Part shown: positions 17,057-26,846 of the stretch, piece after piece | How positions within the stretch are numbered: the first letter of the stretch is position 1 | Layout of the letters: the number at the start of each line of letters is the position of its first letter | NCBI RefSeq assembly: GCF_028198145.1 | Contig: NZ_CP116338.1 | Location: 186,001 to 250,000, forward strand | Length of the DNA: 64,000 bases | Direction: 5' to 3' | Source: Microbacterium sp. nov. GSS16 | GTDB taxonomy: Bacteria > Actinomycetota > Actinomycetes > Actinomycetales > Microbacteriaceae | Notes under the pieces: generated by a model | Seen by the model: the letters and a program-made list of their open reading frames with translations, nothing else | Database searches by the model: none | Told to the model about the DNA's origin: nothing | Program-made: the position numbers and the translations under genes

Positions 17057-17106
17057 CGCCCACCTCGGCCCGAAGGTCGGGTGTCCGCGCCTCGCCCCGC
17101 GCACAC

Positions 17107-17158
17107 ATGTCGGCAGAAAAGACGGATGCCAGCAGCATCCGCCCATTTCTGCCGACAT
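17107..17158. repeat. Palindromic element B, right of the AbiEi/DUF559 gene
   Basis: A long hairpin: ATGTCGGCAGAAA (17107-17119) pairs perfectly with TTTCTGCCGACAT (17146-17158), and inside it CGGATG (17123-17128) pairs with CATCCG (17136-17141). A second GCCGACATCCG copy follows at about 17170. It shares its outer sequences with element A. Confidence 0.7.
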
Positions 17159-17237
17159 CCGTGAATCCTGCCGACATCCGCGCCGGGTGGCGGAGTGGCA
17201 GGGTGCGGGTCGGCTGCCTCAGAGAGAGCCGCCGGGC

Positions 17238-19085
<1,848 letters not shown>

Positions 19086-19176
19086 AAAGGCCAGGATAAG
19101 CGGCGGCTTTTGAAAGGACGCCGTACGAACTCGGGTCGCGTGCTCGCGGGTGCACGGGCGCGCGCGGGCGCGTCGA

Positions 19177-19182
19177 TAAGCT
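19177..19182 (+). promoter_or_regulatory. Probable -10 of a leaderless promoter for the GH6 gene
   Basis: TAAGCT fits TANNNT and stands seven bases before ATG 19190, in the 104-base divergent spacer between glmS and the GH6 gene. Confidence 0.35.
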
Positions 19183-19189
19183 GAAGACC

Positions 19190-20254
19190 ATGACGACACG
19201 CTTCGGGCGCAGCCGCGCCCCGAGGCGCGCCGCGCGGGGCGCCGGCGGCGCGAGGCACGCACGGCCTCGACGCAGGCATCTGCTGACGGTCGTGGTGATC
19301 GCGGTCGTGATCGCACTCATCGCCGTTCTCGCCCTCGCAGTGGGCGCCGCCCAGCGATGGATCTTCGAGGCGACGGCGACTCCCCCGGCCGTGGGCACGG
19401 TGGTGCTCGCCCCCTCGACGTCGAAGGCGCGAGCGGCGCTCGACGCCGGCGAAATGGATCCTGCCCAGCGTGCCGCGACGGAGTATCTGTCGCAGCAGCC
19501 CACCGCGTACTGGCTGACTCCCGAGCAGGATCCGCTCGGGCGGGCCGGGCGCACGGTGTCGCATCTGACCTCGCAGGCGCGGGATCAGGGCGTCGCCCTC
19601 GCCATCGTCGTCTACGGCCTGCCCGGTCGCGACTGCGGCAACCACTCGGCGGGCGGGCTCGGCGAGATGGAGTACCGGCGCTGGATCGACGAGATCGCGA
19701 CCGCTCTGCGCGCGGCTCCCGACGTGCAGAAGATCGTCGTACTCGAGCCCGACAGCCTTGCCCTCGCGCCCCAATGCGGCAATGTCGCCGAACGAGCTGC
19801 GCAGCTGCACGACGCTGTCGAGCGCCTGCAGGCGCCACGCTCGTGGATCTACCTCGACGGCGGGCACAGCGCCTGGCTGCCTCCGTCGCGGATGGCCGAG
19901 CTGATCCGGCTGGTCGATGTGAACGGCAAGGTGCGCGGATTCGCCACGAACGTCTCGAACTACCAGTCGACGCACGCCGAGTTCGAGTACGCGCGCGCGG
20001 TCGCCGCCGAGCTCGACGGCATGCACGCGATCGTCGACACATCGCGAAACGGCGCGGCGAGCGCGGGGTCGCAGTGGTGCAATCCGCCCGGGCAACGAGT
20101 CGGCGACGCCGGCGGCACCTACGGCGACGAGGTGGTAGACACCAACCTGTGGATCAAACCCCCCGGCGAGAGCGACGGCGCCTGCCAGGGCGGACCCGCT
20201 GCGGGGGTCTGGTGGCCCTCAGCTGCGGCGACGCTGACGACTGACGCCCGGTGA
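19190..20254 (+). CDS. Membrane-anchored glycoside hydrolase family 6 (endoglucanase-like)
   Basis: A 354-residue protein with an Arg-rich cytoplasmic tail (1-30), one membrane helix (about 31-53) and an extracellular GH6 domain. GH6 marks are QPTAYWLTPEQDP, VYGLPGRDCGNHSAGG (catalytic acid Asp region), KIVVLEPDSLA, YLDGGHSAWL, GFATNVSNYQST and IVDTSRNG. GH6 enzymes cut beta-1,4-glucans by inversion. At 354 residues it has no carbohydrate-binding module. Next to a GT2 synthase it resembles the Streptomyces cslA/cslZ pairing, where a GH6 trims the nascent glucan; that role here is inference. It may share transcription with the regulator 66 bases downstream. Confidence 0.88.
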   Translation: MTTRFGRSRAPRRAARGAGGARHARPRRRHLLTVVVIAVVIALIAVLALAVGAAQRWIFEATATPPAVGTVVLAPSTSKARAALDAGEMDPAQRAATEYLSQQPTAYWLTPEQDPLGRAGRTVSHLTSQARDQGVALAIVVYGLPGRDCGNHSAGGLGEMEYRRWIDEIATALRAAPDVQKIVVLEPDSLALAPQCGNVAERAAQLHDAVERLQAPRSWIYLDGGHSAWLPPSRMAELIRLVDVNGKVRGFATNVSNYQSTHAEFEYARAVAAELDGMHAIVDTSRNGAASAGSQWCNPPGQRVGDAGGTYGDEVVDTNLWIKPPGESDGACQGGPAAGVWWPSAAATLTTDAR

Positions 20255-20320
20255 CACGGGTAACCATGTCGGACGCGCGCGCTAGCATAAGTCGAACCGA
20301 GTCGGTTCCCCTTCCCCCGA

Positions 20321-21379
20321 ATGCGAGCGCGCTTCATGCTGGATGACGATCTGCCCCCGAAGACCGCGGTCATCGTCGAAGACGATCCCGACGTGCGGCA
20401 CCTGCTGGCAGAGGTGCTCGAGTCAGCGGGCTTCTCGACTGTGTCGGTCGGCAATGGCATCGACGGGGTGCGCGCGGTGCTCACCTACCAGCCGCTGATC
20501 ACGACGCTCGACGTGAACATGCCCGGCATCGACGGCATCGAGGCCGCCAGGCGGATCCGGGCCCAGAGCGACACGTACATCATCATGCTCACCGCTCTCG
20601 ATGAAGAGGCGGATGTCGTGCTGGGGCTCAGCGCAGGAGCGGACGAGTACCTGAACAAGCCGTTCCGGCCGCGTGAGCTGCGAGCGCGCATCGAGGCCAT
20701 GCTGCGCCGGCCGCGGGCGGGGGCAGTCGCTCCCCCGCGGCAGGAGCAGTTCGGGCGCTCGTTCCCCGCGACTCGTGACGCTGCCCCCGGATACGCCCCG
20801 GCCGGAGCAGCCCCCGGCGGGCAGGGCGAGTCCGATCCGCGCGTTGTGCCGGCGCGCCAGGGCGAACAGCCCGCCGGCGAACAGCGCCTGAGCGAACAGA
20901 GCCCGAACCAGCAGGGCCCGTCCCGCGACGGGCGTCGCGAGAACCTCGTGCTGCAGCAGAACGGTCAGTACCTGCACGTGGTCGAGCCGGTCGAGGCGGG
21001 CACCGCCGTCGTGCCGCACGTGGTGCACGGCGAGCTCGACGAGGGCACCTGGGTGTCGCATCGCGACCTGCGTCTGAACGCCGACACCCGCACGGTGCTC
21101 GTGCAGGAGAGCACGGTCGAATTGACCCGCACCGAGTTCGACCTGCTGTGCGCGCTGATGGAGTCGAAGCGACGGGTGCGCAGCAAGGCCGACCTGACGC
21201 TGGTGCTGCGCGGCGAGTCGTATGTGACGAGCTACTTCGTCGGCGACGCCGACAAGCGCGCGATCGAGGCGCACATGACGAATCTGCGCCGCAAGCTCGG
21301 CGATAACCCTGTGCAGCCCCGCTATATCGAGACCGTGCGCGGCGTGGGCTACCGGCTGACCACTGATGTGACGAGCTGA
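20321..21379 (+). CDS. OmpR-type response regulator with a long central linker
   Basis: A 352-residue orphan regulator; no histidine kinase lies beside it. The receiver domain has the acidic trio EDD near residues 20-22, the phosphorylated Asp about 64 (LITTLDVNMPG) and Lys in YLNKPF. About 90 residues rich in Gln, Pro and Gly (roughly 125-215) follow. The C terminus is a winged helix (LTRTEFDLLCALMES, IEAHMTNLRRKLGD, ETVRGVGYRLT). ATG 20321 or the in-frame ATG 20336 could be the start. TAGCAT about 35 bases upstream may be its -10. Convergent with the GT2 gene, nine bases away. It probably controls this glucan module. Confidence 0.9.
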   Translation: MRARFMLDDDLPPKTAVIVEDDPDVRHLLAEVLESAGFSTVSVGNGIDGVRAVLTYQPLITTLDVNMPGIDGIEAARRIRAQSDTYIIMLTALDEEADVVLGLSAGADEYLNKPFRPRELRARIEAMLRRPRAGAVAPPRQEQFGRSFPATRDAAPGYAPAGAAPGGQGESDPRVVPARQGEQPAGEQRLSEQSPNQQGPSRDGRRENLVLQQNGQYLHVVEPVEAGTAVVPHVVHGELDEGTWVSHRDLRLNADTRTVLVQESTVELTRTEFDLLCALMESKRRVRSKADLTLVLRGESYVTSYFVGDADKRAIEAHMTNLRRKLGDNPVQPRYIETVRGVGYRLTTDVTS

Positions 21380-21388
21380 CCGTTCCGC

Positions 21389-22867
21389 TCAGACCTTGTA
21401 GCCCTGGTAGCGACGCAGCAGCTTGAACACCATCAGCACGGTCTGCGTCACGGTGACCACGCCGAGCACCGGCCAGCCGACCCACAGGATCGCCGACTGA
21501 ATGGCCGGGGTCAGCAGGTTCCAGGCCACGGCGAGGCCGACGAGCACGACGATCAGCATCACCAGGGGCATCCAGTGCGCGCTGCCGCTGCCGCGCTCGG
21601 CCTGAGCCTGCATCGCCCAGTTGTCGACCTTCTTGCGCGAGAGGAAGCGGAACCACGAGCGCAGGAAGTGGCTCAGTCTGATCCACATGAAGATCTCGGC
21701 CGGAACGACCAGCGCCGCGAACAGGATGTCGCTCGCCGTGCGGTCTTTCATGGTCATCGCGATGCGCACATTCAGCAGCACCGCTGCGAGCGGAGGCAGC
21801 AGCCACCACGGCGAGAACACGAACGCACCGATCGACAGCGAGCCGGCGAGCAGAGTGACGAAGCCGATGCGCACGAGCAGATTGGTGAGCATGCCGAAGT
21901 TCTCGAACCAGCGCAGTCGCAGGTTGGGGTGGAACGGCTGCCCCTTCGTGTCGCCGCGCTGGCCCGGCCACATCAGCTCGATGGCCCCGAAAGTCCACTT
22001 CACCTGCTGGGCGTCATAGGCGCGGATGGTGGTCATGCCGCCCACGTCGGCGCGGGCGTAGGGGCTGATCTTGGTGAGGTATCCGGCGCTCTTGATCTGC
22101 AGCGACAGCAGCGAGTCCTCGACCTCGCTGTCGCGCACCCAGGGAGTGCGCTGCCGGTTGGCGACCATCACGTCGCGCAGCGCCGTAGTGGAGAAGATCG
22201 AGAACTGCCCGCCCAGAACCGCCATGTTGCGGCCGCGCAGCAGGTTCTGCAGGTTGAAGGCCGCGAACTGCGTGCGCTGCCCCGCGATCAGGAACTTCGC
22301 GATGGCTCCCTTGATCGGCGCGGTGTCGATCGAGTAGATGGCCGAGATGCCGCCGATGCGCGAGTCGGAGACGGCCTCGGTCTCGAGGTACTCGACCGCG
22401 CGCTCGTCGCCGATGGTGTCACCGTCGACCCCGAGCAGATAGTCGTAGCCCTCGACCAGCGAGTAGCCGTAGTTGAGGGCGCCGACCTTCTTGTCGGGGT
22501 TCTTGCCGATGTCGTGCACGAACACCTCGGTGAACTGCTCGCCGAGGTCGGTGGTGATCTCATGGGGGCCGGCGAACTCCGAGGCGATCTTGACCGTCTT
22601 GTCGGTGCTGTTGTTCACCACGACGTGGATGACGTCGGGCACGCGCGTCTGGGCGAGCAGCGAGGTGAGCACCCCGGCGATGGATTCTTCCTCGTTGTAG
22701 GCCGGGATGACGCATCCGATCGTCGACCGATGCCCGGAGGTGCTCTCCAGCACGGCGGAGAAGTCATCGGCGAAGCCCGGCGCGTGCTCGACCGGCGTCA
22801 GCTCGGCGCTGTGGCCGGCTGCGCTGCGGTCGAAATCCTGCGGCGAATGCACGTATTCGGTCGTCAC
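21389..22867 (-). CDS. Membrane GT2 polysaccharide synthase-like glycosyltransferase
   Basis: A 492-residue processive-type family 2 glycosyltransferase. After a 50-residue polar N terminus without a membrane helix comes IGCVIPAYNEEESI, then nucleotide and metal binding LLGVDGDTIGDE, acceptor-site WVRDSEVEDSLLS and QQVKW, a variant of the QxxRW motif with Lys for Arg. About five membrane helices fill the last 200 residues. No PilZ domain is seen. The fold resembles BcsA/NodC/HasA synthases with a reduced membrane part. It probably makes and exports a beta-linked homopolymer; the GH6 gene nearby suggests a glucan, but the sugar is not shown. Confidence 0.88.
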   Translation of the reverse strand: MTTEYVHSPQDFDRSAAGHSAELTPVEHAPGFADDFSAVLESTSGHRSTIGCVIPAYNEEESIAGVLTSLLAQTRVPDVIHVVVNNSTDKTVKIASEFAGPHEITTDLGEQFTEVFVHDIGKNPDKKVGALNYGYSLVEGYDYLLGVDGDTIGDERAVEYLETEAVSDSRIGGISAIYSIDTAPIKGAIAKFLIAGQRTQFAAFNLQNLLRGRNMAVLGGQFSIFSTTALRDVMVANRQRTPWVRDSEVEDSLLSLQIKSAGYLTKISPYARADVGGMTTIRAYDAQQVKWTFGAIELMWPGQRGDTKGQPFHPNLRLRWFENFGMLTNLLVRIGFVTLLAGSLSIGAFVFSPWWLLPPLAAVLLNVRIAMTMKDRTASDILFAALVVPAEIFMWIRLSHFLRSWFRFLSRKKVDNWAMQAQAERGSGSAHWMPLVMLIVVLVGLAVAWNLLTPAIQSAILWVGWPVLGVVTVTQTVLMVFKLLRRYQGYKV

Positions 22868-22994
22868 GACGGGCCTCCCTGGTCTGCGGTGCGCTGATGC
22901 GCTGTCCGACAGGATGATCCTGACCGACCGATCGCCGGATTCCCGCGAGAGAGGTGCCGGTTCTGCTCAAGATCGGCTCAAGGAATGTCTGCGG

Positions 22995-23705
22995 TCAGTT
23001 CTCGACCGGATGGATGCGGATGGGAAGCATCTGGTACACCGTCTGCTGCTGGAAGCTGGCGTCGTCGTTGGCCGCACCCTCGACCGCGATGGTGAGCGCG
23101 AACTGCAGCGTGATGCCGTACGTGTCGGCGGGCAGCTGGTGGATCGCCGTCTCGGGCACGAGCAGGCCGCCCTGGAAGCTGTTGAGCAGCAAACCGCGGT
23201 CGGAGCGCAGCGTGTCGGTCGGCACGAGCGTGCGCGGATCGGCGGTGAACTGGAACGGCGCTGAGGTCTGATTAGACGTCTGCGCGGTCTGCGAGGTGAT
23301 CGCGATCTGCGAGAGGTACACCCGGCGCTTCTGCGCGAGCACCGCCTTCTCGTCGACCCGGTGGTCGTAGACGTTGACGGCGAAGCCGAAGCTCTTCTCG
23401 CCGTCTGGATGCCATTCCATGGTGCGCTTGGGGTCGTAGGCCCACACGTCGAGGCGCACCTCGAGCCCGTCGGCCACGTCGCTCGAGAGCGAGACCGACC
23501 CGTCGCGCGTGAACTGGGATTCGAAGCCGCTCTCGTCGGTGGCGTCGGCCGCGGTCGCCTGCGGGGTGGGCAGCACCGCCTGGATCGTCTCAGCACCGTT
23601 CATGGTGTCGATCAGCTGGCTGCAGCCGGTGAGGCCCGCGATCGCCGCGACGGAAGAGATCGCCGCCACGGCGCGCACCGCGCCGCGGGTACGTCGATGA
23701 GTCAT
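22995..23705 (-). CDS. Putative secreted lipoprotein (glucan module)
   Basis: A 236-residue protein with a signal peptide ending in the lipobox AGLTGC (Cys about 28). The mature part is mostly predicted strands with no motif I recognise. It contains FGFAVNVYD and VYLSQIAIT, a pattern repeated in the next lipoprotein upstream (LSVSLVTNV, VYLQKATVT), so the two look like distant paralogues. The longer frame to 24071 runs into the other gene and is not used. Lies 127 bases before the GT2 gene in the same direction. A partner of the synthase on the outer membrane face is a guess from position. Confidence 0.75.
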   Translation of the reverse strand: MTHRRTRGAVRAVAAISSVAAIAGLTGCSQLIDTMNGAETIQAVLPTPQATAADATDESGFESQFTRDGSVSLSSDVADGLEVRLDVWAYDPKRTMEWHPDGEKSFGFAVNVYDHRVDEKAVLAQKRRVYLSQIAITSQTAQTSNQTSAPFQFTADPRTLVPTDTLRSDRGLLLNSFQGGLLVPETAIHQLPADTYGITLQFALTIAVEGAANDDASFQQQTVYQMLPIRIHPVEN

Positions 23706-23829
23706 GGAACGCCCTCCTGGGCCGCTGCCGGAGTGCACGCCCGTCGGTACGCTATCGGCGTCGTATCGGGGTTTTCGGCGGCTTCGGATGCCGTTGCGGC
23801 GATCTTGCGCTGATCTTGAGCTTGCGCGC

Positions 23830-24438
23830 TCAGTCGTCGGATTCGGGCTGCGCGATGGCGACCGTGAGCCTGTCGGTCGCGGTCTGCTTGGCGTACTCGG
23901 CCGACGTGGGCGTGGTCTGCACGAGGAAGTCGAACGTGATCTGCAGCGACACCGAGGTGGCCTTCTCATCCACCGGTCCGACGTTGAAGGTCTGCGAGTA
24001 GCTGTACGGCGCGAGCACAAGGTACCCCGGCGCGACGGTCGCCGCATCGGTCTGTGGCTCCAGCGGAGCAAGCGCGCGGTCGCCGGCGGCGGCGACGGCC
24101 GTGACCGTGGCCTTCTGCAGGTACACCTTCTGTCCGTCGTCGGGCGTCACGTTGGTCACCAGCGAGACGCTGAGCGGCTTCACGGCCCCTGCCGTCCACC
24201 GGTCCATCGACAGGGTCGACCAGTAGTCGACCTTCGCCGTGACAGCGCCGGCGACGAGCTCGCGCTGCGTGCTGCCGCTGGAGAGGTCGTTCGGCACGGG
24301 CGGTGCGACGGTGGCGGATGCCGACGGCGTCGCCTCGGGATCATCGACGGTCCAGGGGGCCGGACCGCATCCGGTCAGTGCGACAACGCCGATGACTGCC
24401 AGTGAGGCGATGATGCCCCGCACACCGCTCTTGCGCAT
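23830..24438 (-). CDS. Putative secreted lipoprotein, paralogue of the next gene
   Basis: A 202-residue protein: signal peptide with lipobox VALTGC (Cys about 24), a Thr/Ala/Pro-rich stretch, then about 150 residues of strand-rich sequence sharing the VYLQKATVT pattern with the neighbouring lipoprotein. No catalytic motif was recognised. ATG 24438 precedes a classic signal peptide (MRKSGVRGIIASLAVIGVV); the frame upstream of it is short and unsupported. The gene lies 53 bases after the coaA stop, in the same direction, so read-through from coaA is possible. Confidence 0.75.
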   Translation of the reverse strand: MRKSGVRGIIASLAVIGVVALTGCGPAPWTVDDPEATPSASATVAPPVPNDLSSGSTQRELVAGAVTAKVDYWSTLSMDRWTAGAVKPLSVSLVTNVTPDDGQKVYLQKATVTAVAAAGDRALAPLEPQTDAATVAPGYLVLAPYSYSQTFNVGPVDEKATSVSLQITFDFLVQTTPTSAEYAKQTATDRLTVAIAQPESDD

Positions 24439-24491
24439 GTTCTCCCCTGCTTGTGATGCCCCAGCATACTGATATGCCCGGGCCGCGCTCG

Positions 24492-25436
24492 TCACACCTT
24501 GCGCAGCTGCACGCTCTCGACGGCGTGCTCGGCGCCCTTGCGCAGCACGAGCGTGGCGCGGTGCTTGGTGGGCATCACGTTCTCGACGAGGTTGGGCATG
24601 TTGATCTCGTTCCAGAACCCTAGCGCGGTGGTGACCGCTTCATCGTCGCTCAGGTGCGCGAACACGTTGAAGTACGACGACGGGTTGCTGAATGCGCTCT
24701 GCCGCAGCGCGAGGAAGCGGTCGATGTACCAGCGCTCGATGTGCGCGACATCGGCATCGACGAAGATCGAGAAGTCGAACAGGTCGCTGACCGCGACGTC
24801 GTTGGGTGCGGGCGGGGGCTGCAGCACGTTGAGCCCCTCCACGATCACCACGTCGGGGCGGCGCACGACGACGTGCGCGTCGGGCACGATGTCGTAGCGC
24901 ATGTGCGAGTAGAACGGCGCACGCACCTCGGCGGCACCGCTCTTCACCTCGGTGAGGAAAGAGATGAGTGCTCGACGGTCGTACGACTCGGGAAAGCCCT
25001 TGCGGTCCATCAGCCCCCGCCGCTCGAGCTCGGCGTTCGGGTAGAGGAAGCCGTCGGTCGTCACCAGCTCGACGCGGGGTGTGCCCGGCCACCGGCTCAT
25101 CAGCTCACGCAACAGGCGGGCGATGGTCGACTTTCCCACGGCGACCGAGCCGGCGACCCCCACCACGAACGGAGTCGTCGTGTCGCTCTCCTGCAGGAAC
25201 TCGCTGGTGGCCGCCCCGAGTTGACGGGTCGAGCTGGCGTAGAGGCTGAGCAGGCGACTCAGCGGCAGGTAGACCTCGCGCACCTCGGTGATGTCGAGGC
25301 GGTCGCCGATGCCTCGGATGCCGACCACCTCGGTCTCGGTGAGGGGCTGATCGATCCCCGCTGCGAGGCGCGCCCAATCGGCACGGTCGATCTCGCGGTA
25401 CGGAGACAACGGCAGCGTCGGATCGATGGCGGTCAC
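24492..25436 (-). CDS. coaA: Type I pantothenate kinase
   Basis: A 314-residue enzyme that phosphorylates pantothenate, the first step to coenzyme A. The P-loop is GVAGSVAVGKST, followed by VELVTTDGFLYPN, the substrate-site GFPESYD, PFYSHMRYDIV, and VIVEGLNVLQ. The C-terminal FVDADVAHIERWYIDRFLALR is typical of bacterial CoaA. GTG 25436 gives the usual length; an upstream extension to 25694 is unlikely because it passes the structured spacer. In relatives coaA often lies directly beside glmS; here the glucan module separates them. Confidence 0.95.
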   Translation of the reverse strand: MTAIDPTLPLSPYREIDRADWARLAAGIDQPLTETEVVGIRGIGDRLDITEVREVYLPLSRLLSLYASSTRQLGAATSEFLQESDTTTPFVVGVAGSVAVGKSTIARLLRELMSRWPGTPRVELVTTDGFLYPNAELERRGLMDRKGFPESYDRRALISFLTEVKSGAAEVRAPFYSHMRYDIVPDAHVVVRRPDVVIVEGLNVLQPPPAPNDVAVSDLFDFSIFVDADVAHIERWYIDRFLALRQSAFSNPSSYFNVFAHLSDDEAVTTALGFWNEINMPNLVENVMPTKHRATLVLRKGAEHAVESVQLRKV

Positions 25437-25609
25437 GGATTCATCGTAATCGGCCGGAGGGCGCGAATTTCCGCGCGCCAGGATGCGCTCGATGCAACCT
25501 TCCCGGATGCCGAACCTCAAGATCAGCGCAACGTTTACGCGAGAAAGCTCAAGCATTCGTTCCGCGGCTCCCACGGAAGCCGAGCGGCGGATAACGTGAC
25601 TCGTGCGAT

Positions 25610-25688
25610 ACGGCCCTCTGGCGGGGCAATGATCCTGGGGCTGAGCCGCCCGAAGGCTCAGATGATCAGCTGGGGGCTGGAGGGCCGT
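25610..25688. repeat. Nested inverted repeats in the coaA / LCP spacer
   Basis: The 328-base divergent spacer holds an outer perfect pair ACGGCCCTC (25610-25618) / GAGGGCCGT (25680-25688) and an inner hairpin CTGAGCC (25641-25647) / GGCTCAG (25655-25661). It could be a regulatory RNA fold or a repeat; no known riboswitch class was recognised. The rest of the spacer shows nothing I can name. Confidence 0.5.
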
Positions 25689-25752
25689 ACGCAACTCCCG
25701 AGCCCTCGAAGCCGCAAGATGACGCGCGTAGGCCGCTTTCAGCCGGAGACGG

Positions 25753-25758
25753 GATAAT
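25753..25758 (+). promoter_or_regulatory. Probable -10 of a leaderless promoter for the LCP gene
   Basis: GATAAT lies six bases before ATG 25765. It differs from the consensus TATAAT only in the first base. Confidence 0.4.
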
Positions 25759-25764
25759 CACTGC

Positions 25765-26790
25765 ATGCAGATCTCTGACCCCGATGGGGCCACCGTCACT
25801 CAGACCCCCTCCCGCCGCAAGCGTCGCTGGGTCTGGGGCATCGTCTTCGGCCTCGTCGTGGTGCTCATCGCGATCGCGGTGACGGGAGCCGTCTATCTCG
25901 GCAGCCTGGCGTCGTCATACGGCAAAGCGGACACGCTGCCATCAGCAGAGGTATTCCCCACCGAAGCGGCGAGGCCGACGCAGAGCAACCCCGAGGCGAT
26001 GAACATCCTGCTGCTCGGTTCGGACTCGCGTTCAGGTCTGGGCGGCTCGCAGAGCGACATCCGCGGGCAGCGCGCCGACACCATGCTGCTCGTGCACATC
26101 CCCGCCGACCGTTCGGGCGTTCAGGTCATCTCGTTCATGCGCGACAACTGGGTGCCGATCCCGGGCTACGGCAACGGCAAGCTGAACGCGGCGCTGGCCT
26201 TCGGCGGCACGCCACTGCTCGTGCAGACGCTGGAAGAGATCACCGACGTGCGCATCGACCACGTGGCGATCACCGACTTCGAGGGATTCAAGGGCCTGAG
26301 CGAGGCTCTCGGCGGGGTCACGGTGAACAACGCCGTCGCCTTCAAGGAAGGCAAGTACTCCTTCGCCCAGGGACCCATCGAGTTGCGTGGCGACCAGGCG
26401 CTCGAGTACGTGCGCGCCCGCTACCCGTTCCCAGACGGCGACTACCAGCGCGTGCGCAACCAGCAGGCGTTCATCAAGGGCATGCTCGACAAGCTGGTCA
26501 GCCGAGAGACGCTCACCGACCCGGGCCGCATCTCGGCGTCGGTCGACGCGCTCGCGCCGTACCTGGCGGTCGACGAGGGCTTGGATGCGGGCTCGGTGGC
26601 ATCCCTCGGTTTCAGCCTGCGCGAGGTCGACAAGAGCGAGATTCTCTTCCTCACCTCGCCGACCCTCGGCACCGACATGGTCGGCGACCAGTCGATCGTG
26701 CGCCCCGACTTCGTCGGCCTCGCCGCCCTGTCGCAGGCGCTGAAGAACGACACGGTGCCGCAGTACGTCGCCGAGCATCCCGCCAAGTGA
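25765..26790 (+). CDS. LytR-CpsA-Psr family polymer ligase
   Basis: A 341-residue protein with a basic cytoplasmic start, one membrane helix (about 23-47) and an extracellular LCP domain. The domain has MNILLLGSDSR, GQRADTMLLVHI, VISFMRDNWVPIPGYG, KLNAALAFGG, DFEGFKGL and the Arg-rich DYQRVRNQQAFI. LCP enzymes transfer polymers from undecaprenyl pyrophosphate to the wall; the conserved Arg and Asp residues bind the lipid pyrophosphate. It lies upstream of galE and two polysaccharide loci, a natural place for the enzyme that anchors their products. Confidence 0.93.
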   Translation: MQISDPDGATVTQTPSRRKRRWVWGIVFGLVVVLIAIAVTGAVYLGSLASSYGKADTLPSAEVFPTEAARPTQSNPEAMNILLLGSDSRSGLGGSQSDIRGQRADTMLLVHIPADRSGVQVISFMRDNWVPIPGYGNGKLNAALAFGGTPLLVQTLEEITDVRIDHVAITDFEGFKGLSEALGGVTVNNAVAFKEGKYSFAQGPIELRGDQALEYVRARYPFPDGDYQRVRNQQAFIKGMLDKLVSRETLTDPGRISASVDALAPYLAVDEGLDAGSVASLGFSLREVDKSEILFLTSPTLGTDMVGDQSIVRPDFVGLAALSQALKNDTVPQYVAEHPAK

Positions 26791-26833
26791 TCGCGAAGCT
26801 GCGGCTGCCCGACTGACCGGCGCGGTCGCCCGG

Positions 26834-26839
26834 TAGCAT
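26834..26839 (+). promoter_or_regulatory. Probable -10 of a leaderless galE promoter
   Basis: TAGCAT fits TANNNT and is seven bases before the GTG start of galE. It lies in the 56-base spacer after the LCP gene. Confidence 0.4.
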
Positions 26840-26846
26840 CGGAGTC

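Noticed and set aside
16031..17180. Repeats around the AbiEi/DUF559 gene as ends of an insertion sequence
   Set aside because: They are in direct, not inverted, orientation to each other, there is no transposase motif, and no target duplication was seen.
21575..22897. 440-codon plus-strand ORF opposite the GT2 synthase
   Set aside because: Mirror of a real gene; no ribosome site or motif.
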